Shown here one piece after another: positions 1-32,699 of a stretch of DNA of 64,000 bases. The stretch is taken from assembly GCF_036324505.1 (NCBI RefSeq), contig NC_086350.1, positions 628,016 through 692,015 of the forward strand, in the 5' to 3' direction. A model generated the notes under the pieces. That model worked only from the letters and a program-made list of their open reading frames with translations, was not told the origin of the DNA and ran no database searches. Positions within the stretch are counted from its first letter, which is position 1. Each line of letters begins with the position of its first letter. The position numbers were made by a program, and so were the translations under genes. Source of the DNA: Eleginops maclovinus (lineage: Eukaryota > Chordata > Actinopteri > Perciformes > Eleginopidae).

Positions 1-144
1 AATCAACAAAGCACATGTAGACCGGATGAGCGTACTCCCAGGCCCCCTCCAGGATCCTTGAGAGAGTGAAAAGCTGGTCCGTCGTTCCAGGTCCAGGACG
101 AAATCCGCATTGTTCCTCTTCAATCTGAGGTTGAACCCGAAGCC
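1..144 (-). mobile_element. LINE reverse transcriptase fragment
   Basis: Read on the minus strand, this edge piece is open and encodes a typical fish non-LTR retrotransposon reverse transcriptase segment: EEQCGFRPG, then TTDQLFTL, then a stretch ending MCFVD just before the expected catalytic aspartate block. The rest of the domain lies beyond the left edge or was never inserted. No start codon is involved. The subfamily is not identified. Confidence 0.7.
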
Positions 145-230
145 GGAAGAGGAAAATAAAATATCCTGCATTTTGAATGTCCGCCATTAACACTTTAGTC
201 CCGTCTCATCAACGAAAACTAAATATAGAT

Positions 231-395
231 AGTGTGTGTAACGCGTGCCGTGTTTAAAGCGTGTGTAACGCGTGCCGTGTTTAAAGCGTGTTTAACGCGT
301 GCCGTGTGTAACGCGTGTGTAACGCGTGTGTAACGCGTGTGTAACGCGTGCCGTGTTTAACGTGTTCCGTGTTTAACGTGTTCCGTGTTCATGTT
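231..395. repeat. CpG-bearing minisatellite upstream of first visible zfc3h1 exon
   Basis: Tandem copies of a short unit built from GTGTGTAACGCGTGCC and GTGTTTAAAGC. Most units carry an ACGCGT core. The array runs almost to the acceptor of the exon starting at 400, leaving no clear polypyrimidine tract. Confidence 0.7.
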
Positions 396-399
396 GCAG

Positions 400-6502
<6,103 letters not shown>

Positions 6503-8566
6503 CATTAAAGATTAATAAGCTGTAGATGAGTGAGAGCAGACCGAGGTAAGACGGACCCCCCCCCACCCCCCACCCCCCACAGAGTGTCCACATGTGTCTC
6601 ATCATGGACGTAAGTATAGACCTGCTGAGTGACCTGGTGATGAATTCATGTTTTTGTTTGTCACTTTTCATTTGGACCTCATTCCCTCCCTTTTTATTTT
6701 ACCTGAGCCCTCTCACCCCCCCCCCCCCCCCCCCCCCCCCTTCTGTAGCAATGCTGCATCTGCACGTTGTGTTTTCTTTGTCTCCTGAGGAAACACAAGA
6801 CTTTTATTTTGTTAGAGATCAAACTGAATATTTTGAGAGACTGACTCGCTGCAGGACTCGCTGCTCTGCTGGGTTTTTTGTCAAAGTTCTACCATAAAGT
6901 GATGAAAGAGTACCAGAGCGCAGAGGAGACCTTCCACTGATGTTTTTTACATGTTGGATTTAAATGTTATTAAATTATTTTCTAAATATAAAAGAAATGT
7001 TTCCTGAGTTTTCATTGCGTCTCAGTGTCCGTTAATATCCAGCCCTCTGTTTCTGCAGCGGTCGGTAAATAAAACGATGTTATAATCAGATGCTACCGTT
7101 TGTAGACCTGACGGGTGGATGATGCTCAGTGGAGGAAGACGAGGTCACCTGAAGAGCACCTGAAGCTCTGCTGGTAGAAACCTGAAACTCCATGGCTCTC
7201 TTTGTGTTGGACATGGAAAATAAAATCTGAACAATCCAACTTCATTTCTATAGCACATTTTAAAACAACAGTTGACCAAAGTGCTGTACATCAATAAATA
7301 TATGTATTAAAAGACAAACAGGTAGCACAAACAATGTAATACACAGGACCGTAAACCATAAAGCCACACTGACACTAAATAAAACCCCAGTTTAAAATCT
7401 CAGACTGACGGGTCTTATGGGGGGTCTGCACGGGAGAATAAGTGGGTTTTTCAAACGGGCTTTAGAAACAGGCAAAGTGGGAGCAAGTCAGATTGGGGGG
7501 GCAATGGTTCCACAGTCTGCGAGCTGGTACAGCAAAGGCCCCGTCCCCCACTGCTTCAGCCTCGACCCCGGGACCACAAGGAGGAGTCTGGACCGGGAGG
7601 ATGTAGGAGTTCTGTCAGGTCAGGGGGGGACAAACCATTCGGGGTTTTGTAGGCAAGCTAACATTTAAATCTGATTCTAGACTTCATCGGGAGCCAGTGT
7701 GGAGACGTGAGTGCTGGTGTGACGTGCTCTGCGAGTTCCCGTCAGAAGGCGTGCAGCAGCATCCTGAACCAGCTGGAAGGCTAGAAGGCCTGCACGTCGA
7801 TGTCATCCATTAATAGAACATTAGCATCCTGATGGATCGAAACCGCAGCAGAATAACCCGGGCACTTTAAAACACTCCATTTCAACAGGTACAAAATAAA
7901 GGCACTTCAAACCTCCATGAAATAACTTCAGTCTCTACCGGTATTCACGGGGGGATTAAACGCCAGGGAGAAACTCTACCACGCCTTCATATTACCAATA
8001 CAAACGTGAATTTGATTTCTAACATTTATGAAATGAGATATGTCGGGGGGGCTTTATTGATCCCAAATGTAGAAATTCTTGAACAGGGTGTTCGGCCATT
8101 GTTGGATAAATTACGTTTCCTGCCTGCAGCGTATTTATAAAAGGAAAGCTGGGAGATTATATTATCATTTTGAGTTGACTGAGAATTTTGTTATAACTTT
8201 CAAAAAATGTTTTGTATCTTTCTGATTTAATTTCTTGTAAATTTCACGTTCAAACTCGTGAATTATTTGAGTCTTCTTCAATTTCGGAGGTCATTTTGTA
8301 CATTTATCAGTTTGAACAACATGTGTGATGTTATAGAATATTAAAGCTTTGTATTTTGTACAGGTCTGATTATTAACCGTGGTTAGGGAGACTACATTTT
8401 GTGGTGTGGAATAAATGTTGTATATTATTCCTTATTCCCTCCAGAATGAAGAGTGGAGCCAACATAAACTCATCGATAAAAACAAATCACTTCTTTAGTC
8501 TCACACACGGTCTGACAGATAGTGCATGTGTGTGTGTGTGTGTGTGTGCGTGTGTGTGTGTGTGTC
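6503..8566. other. zfc3h1 3' region and rbl2 3' region (convergent spacer)
   Basis: No supported gene. Candidate polyadenylation hexamers for the plus-strand gene are AATAAA at 7068-7073 and 7219-7224. A TTTATT at 8053-8058 (AATAAA on the minus strand) could serve rbl2. A poly-C run lies at 6719-6741. Positions 6840-6942 include a short open frame ending FYHKVMKEYQSAEETFH and a stop, for which I have no identification. Confidence 0.6.
7235..7790 (+). mobile_element. Interspersed retroposon-like repeat
   Basis: The text has the style of a common fish dispersed repeat: 'atttctatagcacatttt', 'gaccaaagtgctgtacatca', then 'cttcatcgggagccagtgtg' and 'cagctggaaggctag'. The 83-codon ORF inside it has no protein-like character. 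The family was not resolved. Confidence 0.45.
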
Positions 8567-23254
<14,688 letters not shown>

Positions 23255-23480
23255 TCTGAGGCTCTTCAAACAAACTTAATCGGTTAATATTACAGAAGCC
23301 GACGGCGACATTAAACCCGGACTGTGTTCAGGTTTATAAATCCCCGGTAACAGCGTTATTATTACGGCTCTGAGCGCAGGGTGGCCATTTAAAGGTCCTT
23401 TGACTGACAGCTACGCTACCGACGTAAGCAGAGCCACGGCGGGCTCAGGTGGCGTCACTTCGGTACGTACTGTCACAGAG
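23255..23480 (-). promoter_or_regulatory. rbl2: Probable rbl2 5' UTR and promoter region
   Basis: GC-richer, CpG-bearing sequence just upstream of the rbl2 ATG, between the start codon and a unique AT-rich spacer. No TATA box is obvious in a sensible position. Inferred from location only. Confidence 0.45.
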
Positions 23481-23499
23481 AATACCGTACACAGCGTCT

Positions 23500-24084
23500 C
23501 TAAGCCCAGCCCCCTCAACGTGCGTAGCCGAGTGGAATGGGTGGGTTGACCTGTCAATCAAAATACTGTACTACTGACTCCGGTTGTTCATGTTTTCGAA
23601 AATGATCTTCAAACCTCTTTTCTGTTTTCAAACCTACAATCATTCAACACTATTATTTCAGCTGTATTCACTTCTGAATATTAAATTCAGTCTTCGGTTC
23701 TTTTAGAAATACTGATTATTACGGCATTTGGTCAGGAGTTATAACAAGACTGATAACTCCAAAATACATCTATATCTAATTTAAAATGTCATTGTTGCAC
23801 ACTGAATGTAAATACAATCCCACTGCTATTTTGTGTTCAGCTTTCTCTTTCAGCTTAAAGTGAAAACATTGGACTGTAAGGACATATTGACTCAAGAGGA
23901 CATGGGACGACTATAAAGCTATAAAGACTTGGTCCTTCTGACCGTTTACTTCATATTACATGTATTCTTGTCAGAACAATCTAATTAAAATTGAAATATT
24001 AAAATTGGAATATTGACGAAATTACTTGTTATGCCTAAATATTCTGAGTTCAGTGGCTGAACTTTATTTTAGACAGTTATCTTA
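23500..24084. other. Unique spacer
   Basis: AT-rich sequence with no open frame of interest and no repeat unit that I can recognise. Confidence 0.5.
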
Positions 24085-25845
24085 TATTGAAACCAACATC
24101 TGAGTACTTCTACTTTACTCAAGTACAAGATCTGAGTACTTCTACTTTACTCAAGAACAAGATCTGAGTACTTCTACTTTACTCAAGTACAAGATCTGAG
24201 TACTTCTACTTTACTCAAGTACAAGATCTGAGTACTTCTACTTTACTCAAGTACAAGATCTGAGTACTTCTACTTTACTCAAGTACAAGATCTGAGTACT
24301 TCTACTTTACTCAAGTACAAGATCTGAGTACTTCTACTTTACTCAAGTACAAGATCTGAGTACTTCTACTTTACTCAAGTACAAGATCTGAGTACTTCTA
24401 CTTTACTCAAGTACAAGACCTGAGTACTTCTACTTTACTCAAGTACAAGATCTGAGTACTTCTACTTTACTCAAGTACAAGACCTGAGTACTTCTACTTT
24501 ACTCAAGTACAAGACCTGAGTACTTCTACTTTACTCAAGTACAAGATCTGAGTACTTCTACTTTACTCAAGTACAAGATCTGAGTACTTCTACTTTACTC
24601 AAGTACAAGATCTGAGTACTTCTACTTTACTCAAGTACAAGATCTGAGTACTTCTACTTTACTCAAGTACAAGATCTGAGTACTTCTACTTTTACTCAAG
24701 TACAAGACCTGAGTACTTCTACTTTACTGAAGTACAAGATCTGAGTACTTCTACTTTACTCAAGTACAAGACCTGAGTACTTCTACTTTTACTCAAGTAC
24801 AAGACCTGAGTACTTCTACTTTACTCAAGTACAAGATCTGAGTACTTCTACTTTTACTCAAGTACAAGACCTGAGTACTTCTACTTTACTGAAGTACAAG
24901 ATCTGAGTACTTCTACTTTTACTCAAGTACAAGATCTGAGTACTTCTACTTTACTCAAGTACAAGACCTGAGTACTTCTACTTTTACTCAAGTACAAGAC
25001 CTGAGTACTTCTACTTTACTGAAGTACAAGATCTGAGTACTTCTACTTTTACTCAAGTACAAGACCTGAGTACTTCTACTTTACTCAAGTACAAGATCTG
25101 AGTACTTCTACTTTACTCAAGTACAAGACCTGAGTACTTCTACTTTACTCAAGTACAAGACCTGAGTACTTCTACTTTACTCAAGTACAAGACCTGAGTA
25201 TTTCTACTTTACTCAAGTACAAGATCTGAGTACTTCTACTTTTACTCAAGTACAAGATCTGAGTACTTCTACTTTTACTCAAGTACAAGATCTGAGTACT
25301 TCTACTTTACTCAAGTACAAGATCTGAGTACTTCTACTTTACTGAAGTACAAGACCTGAGTACTTCTACTTTTACTCAAGTACAAGACCTGAGTACTTCT
25401 ACTTTACTCAAGTACAAGACCTGAGTACTTCTACTTTACTCAAGTACAAGACCTGAGTACTTCTACTTTACTCAAGTACAAGAACTGAGTACTTCTACTT
25501 TACTCAAGTACAAGATCTGAGTACTTCTACTTTACTCAAGTACAAGACCTGAGTACTTCTACTTTACTCAAGTACAAGATCTGAGTACTTCTACTTTACT
25601 CAAGTACAAGACCTGAGTACTTCTACTTTACTCAAGTACAAGACCTGAGTACTTCTACTTTACTCAAGTACAAGACCTGAGTACTTCTACTTTACTCAAG
25701 TACAAGATCTGAGTACTTCTACTTTACTCAAGTACAAGATCTGAGTACTTCTACTTTACTCAAGTACAAGATCTGAGTACTTCCACTTACTCAAGTACAA
25801 GATCTGAGTACTTCTACTTTTACTCAAGTACAAGACCTGAGTACT
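24085..25845. repeat. 32-bp minisatellite, about 54 copies
   Basis: The unit is GAGTACTTCTACTTTACTC plus AAGTACAAGATCT, with AGATCT/AGACCT variants and occasional TTTTACTC (33 bp). The unit is rich in short palindromes (AGTACT, GTAC, AGATCT). It ends in a poly-C run at 25847-25866. The same unit recurs at 35630-35960, 48310-48400 and 59150-59205. Confidence 0.97.
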
Positions 25846-25879
25846 CCCCCCCCCCCCCCCCCCCCCTCAGGGTTTGTAG

Positions 25880-26016
25880 TGCAGGCGCTGTGTGTACATG
25901 TTCCCGCCTGTAGATGGCGGAACAGCGGAGTGATTTGCTAAACCTCCTCCAATGAAAGAAGAGCCACTTCCGGTCTCCAGCGGATGTTTTGTTGTGCAGC
26001 GGGAGATCCTGAGAAG
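25880..26016 (+). promoter_or_regulatory. Probable promoter/5' UTR of the degenerate Myb/SANT-like gene
   Basis: Short GC-richer segment between the poly-C run and the ATG at 26017, with an ETS-like ACTTCCGG at 25966-25973 and 'ccaatgaaag' nearby. Location-based inference. Confidence 0.35.
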
Positions 26017-28166
26017 ATGGAGAACCTGGCGAACCCTTACAGAAGTAAGGTATTATAACTAGTTGGTAGGCGGATAAGGATTACTGATGGTGAATATGAT
26101 CTCCCTTAAATCAGACTGTGGTTCACCTACAGTAAATCCAGCAGCTACCCTGCAGTATACAAAGCCATTCAAACTAGCTGCACCTTTACCAGCTCTGAGA
26201 AGACTTTACTGATCAATCATTATAAAACATATCAGAGATATTATTCTGAAATGGACCAGTTTAAAGGATGGAGACTTGTCCCAGCAGAACCAGTGTGATT
26301 GACAGCTGTGTGTTCCTCTAGTGACGGACAGAGACATCACTCTGATGGTCCGGCTCCGGGCCTCAAACAGCGCTATCTTCACCGGCAGGAAGCACTCTGC
26401 CATGAGAGGCTGGAGGTGGGTCTGCTGTCAGGTCCAGATCCATGCTGTAGGAGCCACGAAGGCCCGGCAGGGGTCTTGGGTGTGGTAGATTTAAGAGGTT
26501 TTTGATTGAATATACTTTGGTGTTGGTCTATAGAATCAGAGTGCCTTTATCCGTCCCACAGAGCACATCTACAGGGTTAAAGCACAGAGCCAAAGATAGC
26601 TTAATTATTACTGATACACAGTTATTACAGATGTATTACAGACCCACAACTGAGTGTGGAGTTCAGTTTTGGTGCACATCCTGTGCATTAATCAGAAAGT
26701 GGCACGACATGTTTCTGAGTGGGGCAGCTGTCTGAACGCAGTACCAAAGGAGTTCCACATGAATGTGCAGGATATTCAATATACTGTGTGTGATGCTGCA
26801 GGGCCGTCGGGAGGGAGATGAGGTCGGGAGGGCTCTGTCACCACGGCAGCTGAAGAAGAAGTGGGACAACCTGAAGGAGAAGTACCGGGTGGGCCCAGCA
26901 GTTCTTGAGTAGAAGTCTTAGTACTCAGATCTGGAACTCTAGTCCTCATTATCTCTGCTGTGTAGGCGCTGAAGAACCCTCCGGCGGGTCTGGAGAGCAG
27001 TATCCGTTCTTCGTCCTGGCGCTGGTTCTAGCTGATGGATGATGCGCTGAGCGGCCGCCTGGTCGGCCCCGGTATCAGCTGATCCTGTGGGAGGAGGAGG
27101 AGGAAGACGAGGTCATCCTTCACAATACACCAGCAGCGCCTTCTGGACCGAGTGTCGCCCAGACAGGAAGTCTGCAGGAGGTCCTGCAGCTCTGCAGACT
27201 CCAGGCGGGACGCAGGTCGCAGGTCGCCTGCAGGGGTTCTTTCAGGAGACGAGGGGAGGTTCAAAGCGGCCAAATGTGAGCTGGGTGTGATGGAGATGGA
27301 GAGTCAACCCACGGTGCTGTACGCCACTTCAGTGTCCAACGGCACCAAAGAAACCACCAGCACCTCCTGCAGACCAGAGGACCACTGCTCTCTGGAGGAG
27401 CTGCAGAGGGAGGCGCTGCAGAGGGAGGAGGCGCTGCAGAGGGAGGAGGCGCTGCAGAGGGAGGAGGAGCTGCAGAGGGAGGAGGAGCTGCAGAGGGAGG
27501 AGGCGCTGCAGAGGGAGGAGGAGCTGCAGAGGGAGGAGGCGCTGCAGAGGGAGGAGGAGCTGCAGAGGGAGGAGATCCACAGAGAGCTGATGGCGTTGGA
27601 GAGAGACCGGGCCCGGCTGAACAGAGAGGTGGAGGCGCTGCAGAGAGAGAGGGCGGAGGTATTTCAGAACATTACATTCAGCTGACGCATTTCTCCACTC
27701 AGAGAGTCATAGCAGTGTGAACCCGGAGAGTGTCAGTGTGAGTGTGTGTGCAGACTCTCGGAGGTCCTTATACCAACGGGGGGCTCTTCCAGTATTCTGG
27801 GGCCAGTGTGTATGCATTCACAGACTGATTTGGGGGATCACTAAAGGTTCATCTTAATCCTAGGTGGAGAGAGACAGAGCGGCGGTGGAGAGGGACCGGG
27901 CGTTTCTGGACCGGGACAGAGCTTTCCTGGACCGGGACAGAGTGTTTCTGGACCGGGACAGAGTGTTTCTGGACCGGGACCGAGTGTTACTGGACCGGGA
28001 CCGGGAGGATCTGGAGAGGCAGAGCAGGGAGGGTCCGGTGGGGAATGAGGTGGTTCTGCAGACAGGTTTCTATCAGAGCCTGGGGGCTGCAGATGTGGAT
28101 CCACAGCAGCAGCGGAGCAGGCAGAGGCTGCTGGGTCTGTTCCAGAGGCTGCTGGAGAAACTGTGA
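26017..28166 (+). pseudogene. Single-module Myb/SANT-like gene, probably decayed
   Basis: Exon candidates are 26017-26044 (MENLANPYR), 26322-26415, 26802-26888, 26966-27658 and 27864-28166 (TGA). Exon 2 (94 nt) encodes MTDRDITLMVRLRASNSAIF and ends GW, like the first exon of each cassette in the gene at 36653-43278. Exon 3 is 87 nt where its paralogues are 88. Its KKKWDNLKEKYR is in frame only if one base is restored or if exon 2 uses a weak donor at 26432. Exon 4 starts ALKNPPAGLE and reaches WRWF then TAG (27029), where a paralogue has CAG; TGA follows at 27080. After that the frame is open and encodes long coiled coil: LQREEALQREE repeats, then FLDRDRV repeats, ending LLGLFQRLLEKL. A functional transcript that skips the damaged part is possible but unproven. 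Confidence 0.7.
26060..26280 (+). repeat. Dispersed element copy in intron 1 of the decayed gene
   Basis: Nearly the same text as 35340-35520, including 'cagcagctaccctgcagtat' and 'gatattattctgaaatggac'. It sits about 200 bp beyond the 32-bp array that forms the end of other copies. Confidence 0.75.
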
Positions 28167-28229
28167 GGGACTGGGTCAGGGTTCGGCGAGCTTCACCTTC
28201 AGAAGAGACAGTATGGCCTGTGAACCCGG

Positions 28230-28740
28230 ACATGTTGAGGACCCAAAGTCCTATGACATAAATGTAGAGTAGGGGTCTCCAGCTCATAGAAGCTGCCGGA
28301 TCCTGACCTGCAGATGTTGAGACGTTCACACAGTTAGCATCAGCTGTGTTCATTAGCATTCATTAGCATTATAGCCTACGTGGACAATAGCTAAATAATG
28401 GCCTGGCAGATTTGGATAATGTCGGACCCGTTTGGAGGTTATTGAGGATGCTGAATCCATTCCTGACTATTTCAGGATCAAAAATATCAGTTTTAACCAG
28501 AATGTGGCCATATCAGTTCTCCCTGTGGCTGATTTTGATTACCATGAGTAGAGTTGGATGTAGAGAGACCCAGAGGAACTTTATTATCTCTACTGTGGAC
28601 AATTATTTTTTTTATAAATAAGCAATCTGTCCAATCCAAATGATGCAGAGCCCCATATAACTTAGAGAACAGGTATGGCCACTTCCTGGTTAAAACTGAC
28701 GTTTTTGATCCTGAAAATGTCAGGAATGGATGGTTGCTCA
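28230..28740. mobile_element. Foldback element downstream of the decayed gene
   Basis: The left part ('gtagagtaggggtctccagc', then 'gctgaatccattcctgac', then 'aaccagaatgtggccat') is mirrored by 28660-28740 ('atggccacttcctggttaaa', 'gtcaggaatgga'). The same blocks occur at 44415-44990. No transposase is present. Confidence 0.65.
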
Positions 28741-29888
28741 TTAATGCAACTTAAGCTAATTGTGCAAACTACCCAACAATAATATTGTATATAGTTATGT
28801 ATAAAAACGTTTGTATATAAAAAATGTTGTTTGTTGCATTTGTGAACTTAAAGATGGACAATAAGGAAATATGTTGAAAGTCTGTTATTTTTATCTGTTT
28901 ATAAAATAAGAAGCCATTTCCACCTCTGGGGAGAAGTGAGAGTAAAGCGTGTTGGTTCTGTGAAGTTAAAAAGATCTGGAAATACTTTATCCATGAAACA
29001 GAGAGAGAAAGCGCATCGGGTTGGACAGGATTCTGGGAGAGGAGGTAAGAGCGACAAGAAATACACTTTTATTTTGAATAGTTTGAACCTGTTGTACTGA
29101 TGTAGTGACAGGGTGGCGCACACTCCGGAGCAGCAGGGGGCGATAGTGCACCCTCAAGTGGTTTGCGACCCAACATTTCCCCAGTGTTTATAGCTTTTCC
29201 AAATGAACGAAACGAAAATTATACAAAAAAGTAATTGCAAAAGTAATAAAGCCAAACAATTTTACACATTTCTAAACAACTTAATTCCTGATTCACCACT
29301 CATTTTCTGTTTACCATGCGTTTTGAATTAATGTCATGAAATCTGGTGTTCTTTACTGGAATAATTGTTCAAAAATACAAAAATAAATACATAATATCGG
29401 AGGAAGCAGAACACGCCCTCCCCAGATGTGGATCACGTGAGACGGCAGCTCTACGTGATGGGAATTCCAACCCCTTTCAAAGATTCGGTTCTTTTGACTC
29501 GGCTCCCTTTATAAGAGCCTATTGTTTTTATCTAAATGAATACGCTTTTCATTTAGTATCAGAGGCCTCCTATTTTAGCCTAACTTAGCATTTATGAATG
29601 GTTTGTGTGTTTTTTACTGGACAGCTTTGCAGTCTACAATATCTTTGAAACGTAGCCAGATGCTGCATTTAAATCCGACATCCGTGATGTCATTGAATCA
29701 TTTCCTGTTTAAAATAAGTCTTAATCTTTCTGTAATAAAACAAATATGTTTGACTAATAAACGAAAGCATCTTAACAATATTAGTTTTCTAAAGTTATTA
29801 TCCAGCTGTGGTTTAAAACGGTTTCTATTCTCCTTCTTCCCCTAAACCTATTACTGTAACTCAAACTGAATTTAACACTGTTTAATGA
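28741..29888. other. Intergenic, AT-rich
   Basis: No gene is supported. At 29470-29525 there is an 'agattcggttcttttgactc' and 'ataagagcc' motif resembling hAT-type ends in fish; a similar motif lies at 34725-34815. Confidence 0.4.
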
Positions 29889-30004
29889 CCAGTGTGGGGC
29901 AAGTTACTTCCAAAATGTAATACCGTACATATGACTTGTTCCTGTCTTTTTAAGTAATAAGGTACATTACATTATTACTGTCTCTGAACTGTAATGCGTT
30001 ACAC

Positions 30005-30310
30005 TACTTTGAAGGTTCTACAGATCTCCTCCACCCTTACACTCAGTCACGATAAGGACCTGCTGGCCACTCCCCGCACCAGATTGCGAACTTTTGGGGA
30101 CAGGGCCTTCTCTGCCAACGCTCCCACACTCTGGAACAGTCTACCACTCCACGTCCGCTCTGCCCAATCCCTGCCCATGTTCAAAAAGCCCCTCAGAACA
30201 TTTCTCTGAAAGTCCTTTGATCCCTAACCCCCACTCCCCTTTTCCCCTCCCTATTTGTAAAGCGCCCTTGGGTACCATGAAAGGCGCTATATAACTTTAA
30301 GTTGTTATTA
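30005..30310 (+). mobile_element. L2-type LINE 3' end
   Basis: Encodes the C-terminal LINE motif RTFGDRAFSANAPTLWNSLP followed by LHVRSAQSLPMFKKPLRTFL and a stop. It then has a short 3' UTR with 'aaaggcgctatata' and an ATT tail. 5'-truncated. Confidence 0.8.
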
Positions 30311-30311
30311 T

Positions 30312-30510
30312 TATTAAAGGTTCAAAAGTTTTATTGGTCATATGCACAGCAGATACAACGTATATGTTGGCAATGAAAATCTTATATCCCATGCTCCTCC
30401 AACAACTCAACATACATGGTGCAGATAAGATAAATAAAATAGTGAAAAAATGAGAGAAGAATAAAATGTATAATATAGACATGTGTACTATAAACAGATA
30501 TGTATCATAC

Positions 30511-30544
<34 letters not shown>

Positions 30545-31205
30545 GTATATATGTATATATATATATATATATGTATGTATGTGTGTACTATAAACAGATG
30601 TGAGTAGACATTCACAGAGCTCAGGAGTTCAGCAGTCTTATAGCCTGTGGTATAAAACTGTCTCTGAGTCTGGTGGTCTTGGTCCGGATGCTGCGGTACC
30701 GTCTGCCAGACGGCAGCAGACAGAACAGATTGGTGCTGGGGTGATGGGGGTCCTTTAATATCCTACCGGCCTTCTTCCTACACCGCTGGGTGTAGAGGTC
30801 CTCCATGGATGGCAGCTCCGTCCTGGTGATGTGCTGAGCAGTTTTCACCACCCTCTGTAGAGTCTTACGGTTGAGGGCGGTGCAACTGCCATACCAGGCG
30901 GTGATGCAGCCAGTCAGGATACTCTCGATGGTGCACCTGTAGAAGTTGCAGAGTATCCTGGAGTCCATGTTGAACTTCCGCAGCCTGCGGAGGAAGAAGA
31001 GCCGCTGTCGAGCCGTCTTGGATATGACCCTGGTGTGATGTGTCCATGTCAGGTCCTCACTGATGTTTACCCCGAGGAACCTGAAGCTGCTGACTCTCTC
31101 CACAGGAGTCCCATCGATGGTGATGGGTGTGTGTGCCTCTCTCTGCCTCTTCCTGTAGTCCACAATCAGCTCCTTTGTTTTTTGTTGTCCTGGCACCAAG
31201 ATGTC
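30312..31205 (-). mobile_element. LINE reverse transcriptase C-terminus and 3' UTR (Rex1-like)
   Basis: Minus-strand frame 31199-30621, about 190 codons, with ERVSSFRFLGVNISEDLTW, QRLFFLRRLRKF, ILTGCITAWYGSC and FCLLPSGRRYRSIRTKTTRL. This is the conserved tail of fish Rex1/CR1-like ORF2, 5'-truncated. The 3' UTR holds a TATA-rich run at 30510-30580 and ends near 30312. Confidence 0.85.
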
Positions 31206-31228
31206 AGGGCTCTGACCTCCTCTCTGTA

Positions 31229-31641
31229 CAGGTCACAGGGCCGTGCAGAGGCTCCACTAACATGTTATTAATGACACACAGAGACGTCACGGTACCGGTA
31301 TCATATTATTCGGACCACTGAAACGGAGCAGGAGTTTAATCTCTAGCTCTTCCCTCATGTTCAACATGTACTGCCAGATAGAGAGCTTTAATTACTGAGC
31401 TGCAGTAAACTACATGTTAGCATTTAAAGCCAAACTTTAGAGGTTATTCTGGTGAGAGTGACTCAGAGTAACTCAGAGTAGAGTAACGCATCACAGTTCA
31501 GAGACAGTGATGATGTAATGTCCCTTATTACTTTCAGAAGACAGGAATCAGGAACATGTACTGGATTACATGCTGGAAGTAACTTGCCCATCACTACTAA
31601 TAACATGTGAGTGGAGCCTCTGCACGGCCCTGTGACCTGCT
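31229..31641. repeat. Inverted repeat, 41-bp arms
   Basis: The left arm 31229-31269 (AGGTCACAGGGCCGTGCAGA and following, to ACATGTTATT) is complementary to 31599-31641. The arms enclose the right arm of the larger inverted-repeat element. Confidence 0.7.
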
Positions 31642-31839
31642 GGATAGCAACCAGTCTCTATGCAGCGTTAGCTCACCTGGTCATTGGTGAGTTAACGGGG
31701 ATTTGGCTGACAAGCTTTCTAAAAGCCGGAGATTCCACAGAGGACAGAGGCTGCAGATCTTCAACACTCTGCCACGAGTCTCTGAAGGTCTCAGGGTTCA
31801 AACAGCAGACCCAGAGAGAGTGACCGTCTGTTGCTTCAG

Positions 31840-32590
31840 CCTGCAGCTCTACATGGTGAACCTGCAGCTCTGCATGGTGAATCTGTTCCTGCAGCTCTGT
31901 ATGGTGAGCCTGCAGCTCTGTATGGTGAATCTGTTCCTGCAGCTCTGCATGGTGAGCCTGCAGCTCTGCATGGTGAATCTGTTCCTGCAGCTCTGTATGG
32001 TGAGCCTGCAGCTCTGTATGGTGAATCTGTTCCTGCAGCTCTGCATGGTGAGCCTGCAGCTCTGCATAGTGAATCTGTTCCTGCAGCTCTACATGGTGAG
32101 CCTGCAGCTCTGCATGGTGAATCTGTTCCTGCAGCTCTACATGGTGAATCTGTTCCTGCAGCTCTACATGGTGAGCCTGCAGCTCTGCATGGTGAATCTG
32201 TTCCTGCAGCTCTACATGGTGAGCCTGCAGCTCTGCACGGTGAGCCTGCAGCTCTACATGGTGAATCTGTTCCTGCAGCTCTACATGGTGAGCCTGCAGC
32301 TCTGTATGGTGAATCTGTTCCTGCAGCTCTGTATGGTGAGCCTGCAGCTCTGCATGGTGAGCCTGCAGCTCTGCATGGTGAGCCTGCAGCTCTCTATGGT
32401 GAGCCTGCAGCTCTGTATGGTGAGCCTGCAGCTCTGCATGGTGAATCTGTTCCTGCAGCTCTGCATGGTGAGCCTGCAGCTCTACATGGTGAGCCTGCAG
32501 CTCTGTATGGTGAATCTGTTCCTGCAGCTCTGCATGGTGAATCTGTTCCTGCAGCCCTGCATGGTGAATCTGTTCCTGCAGCCCTCTGAA
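31840..32590. repeat. Minisatellite with 21- and 27-bp units
   Basis: Copies of CTGCAGCTCTGCATGGTGA followed by GC (21 bp) or ATCTGTTC (27 bp). Both lengths are multiples of three, so frames stay open for 252 and 333 codons without being genes. Confidence 0.95.
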
Positions 32591-32699
32591 CCAATAGGAA
32601 ACAGGCTTACTGAGTTACTATTCTACCTGCTCAGTTGTTTCTCTGGTGTCAGAATTCTTCGCGATGTTTGTGAATTCTTAGAAACTAAACACCACATCA

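Larger units (their letters stand above)
29889..31594. mobile_element. Inverted-repeat element containing LINE fragments
   Basis: The left arm 29889-30008 ('gggcaagttacttcc', 'gtctctgaactgtaatgcgt') matches the inverse of 31460-31594 ('acgcatcacagttcagagac', 'ggaagtaacttgccc') at most positions. Two LINE 3' pieces fill the interior. No DNA transposase is seen. Confidence 0.65.

Noticed and set aside
30621..31199. 192-codon minus-strand ORF as a host gene
   Set aside because: Sequence is the conserved C-terminus of a LINE ORF2, 5'-truncated and between inverted repeats.
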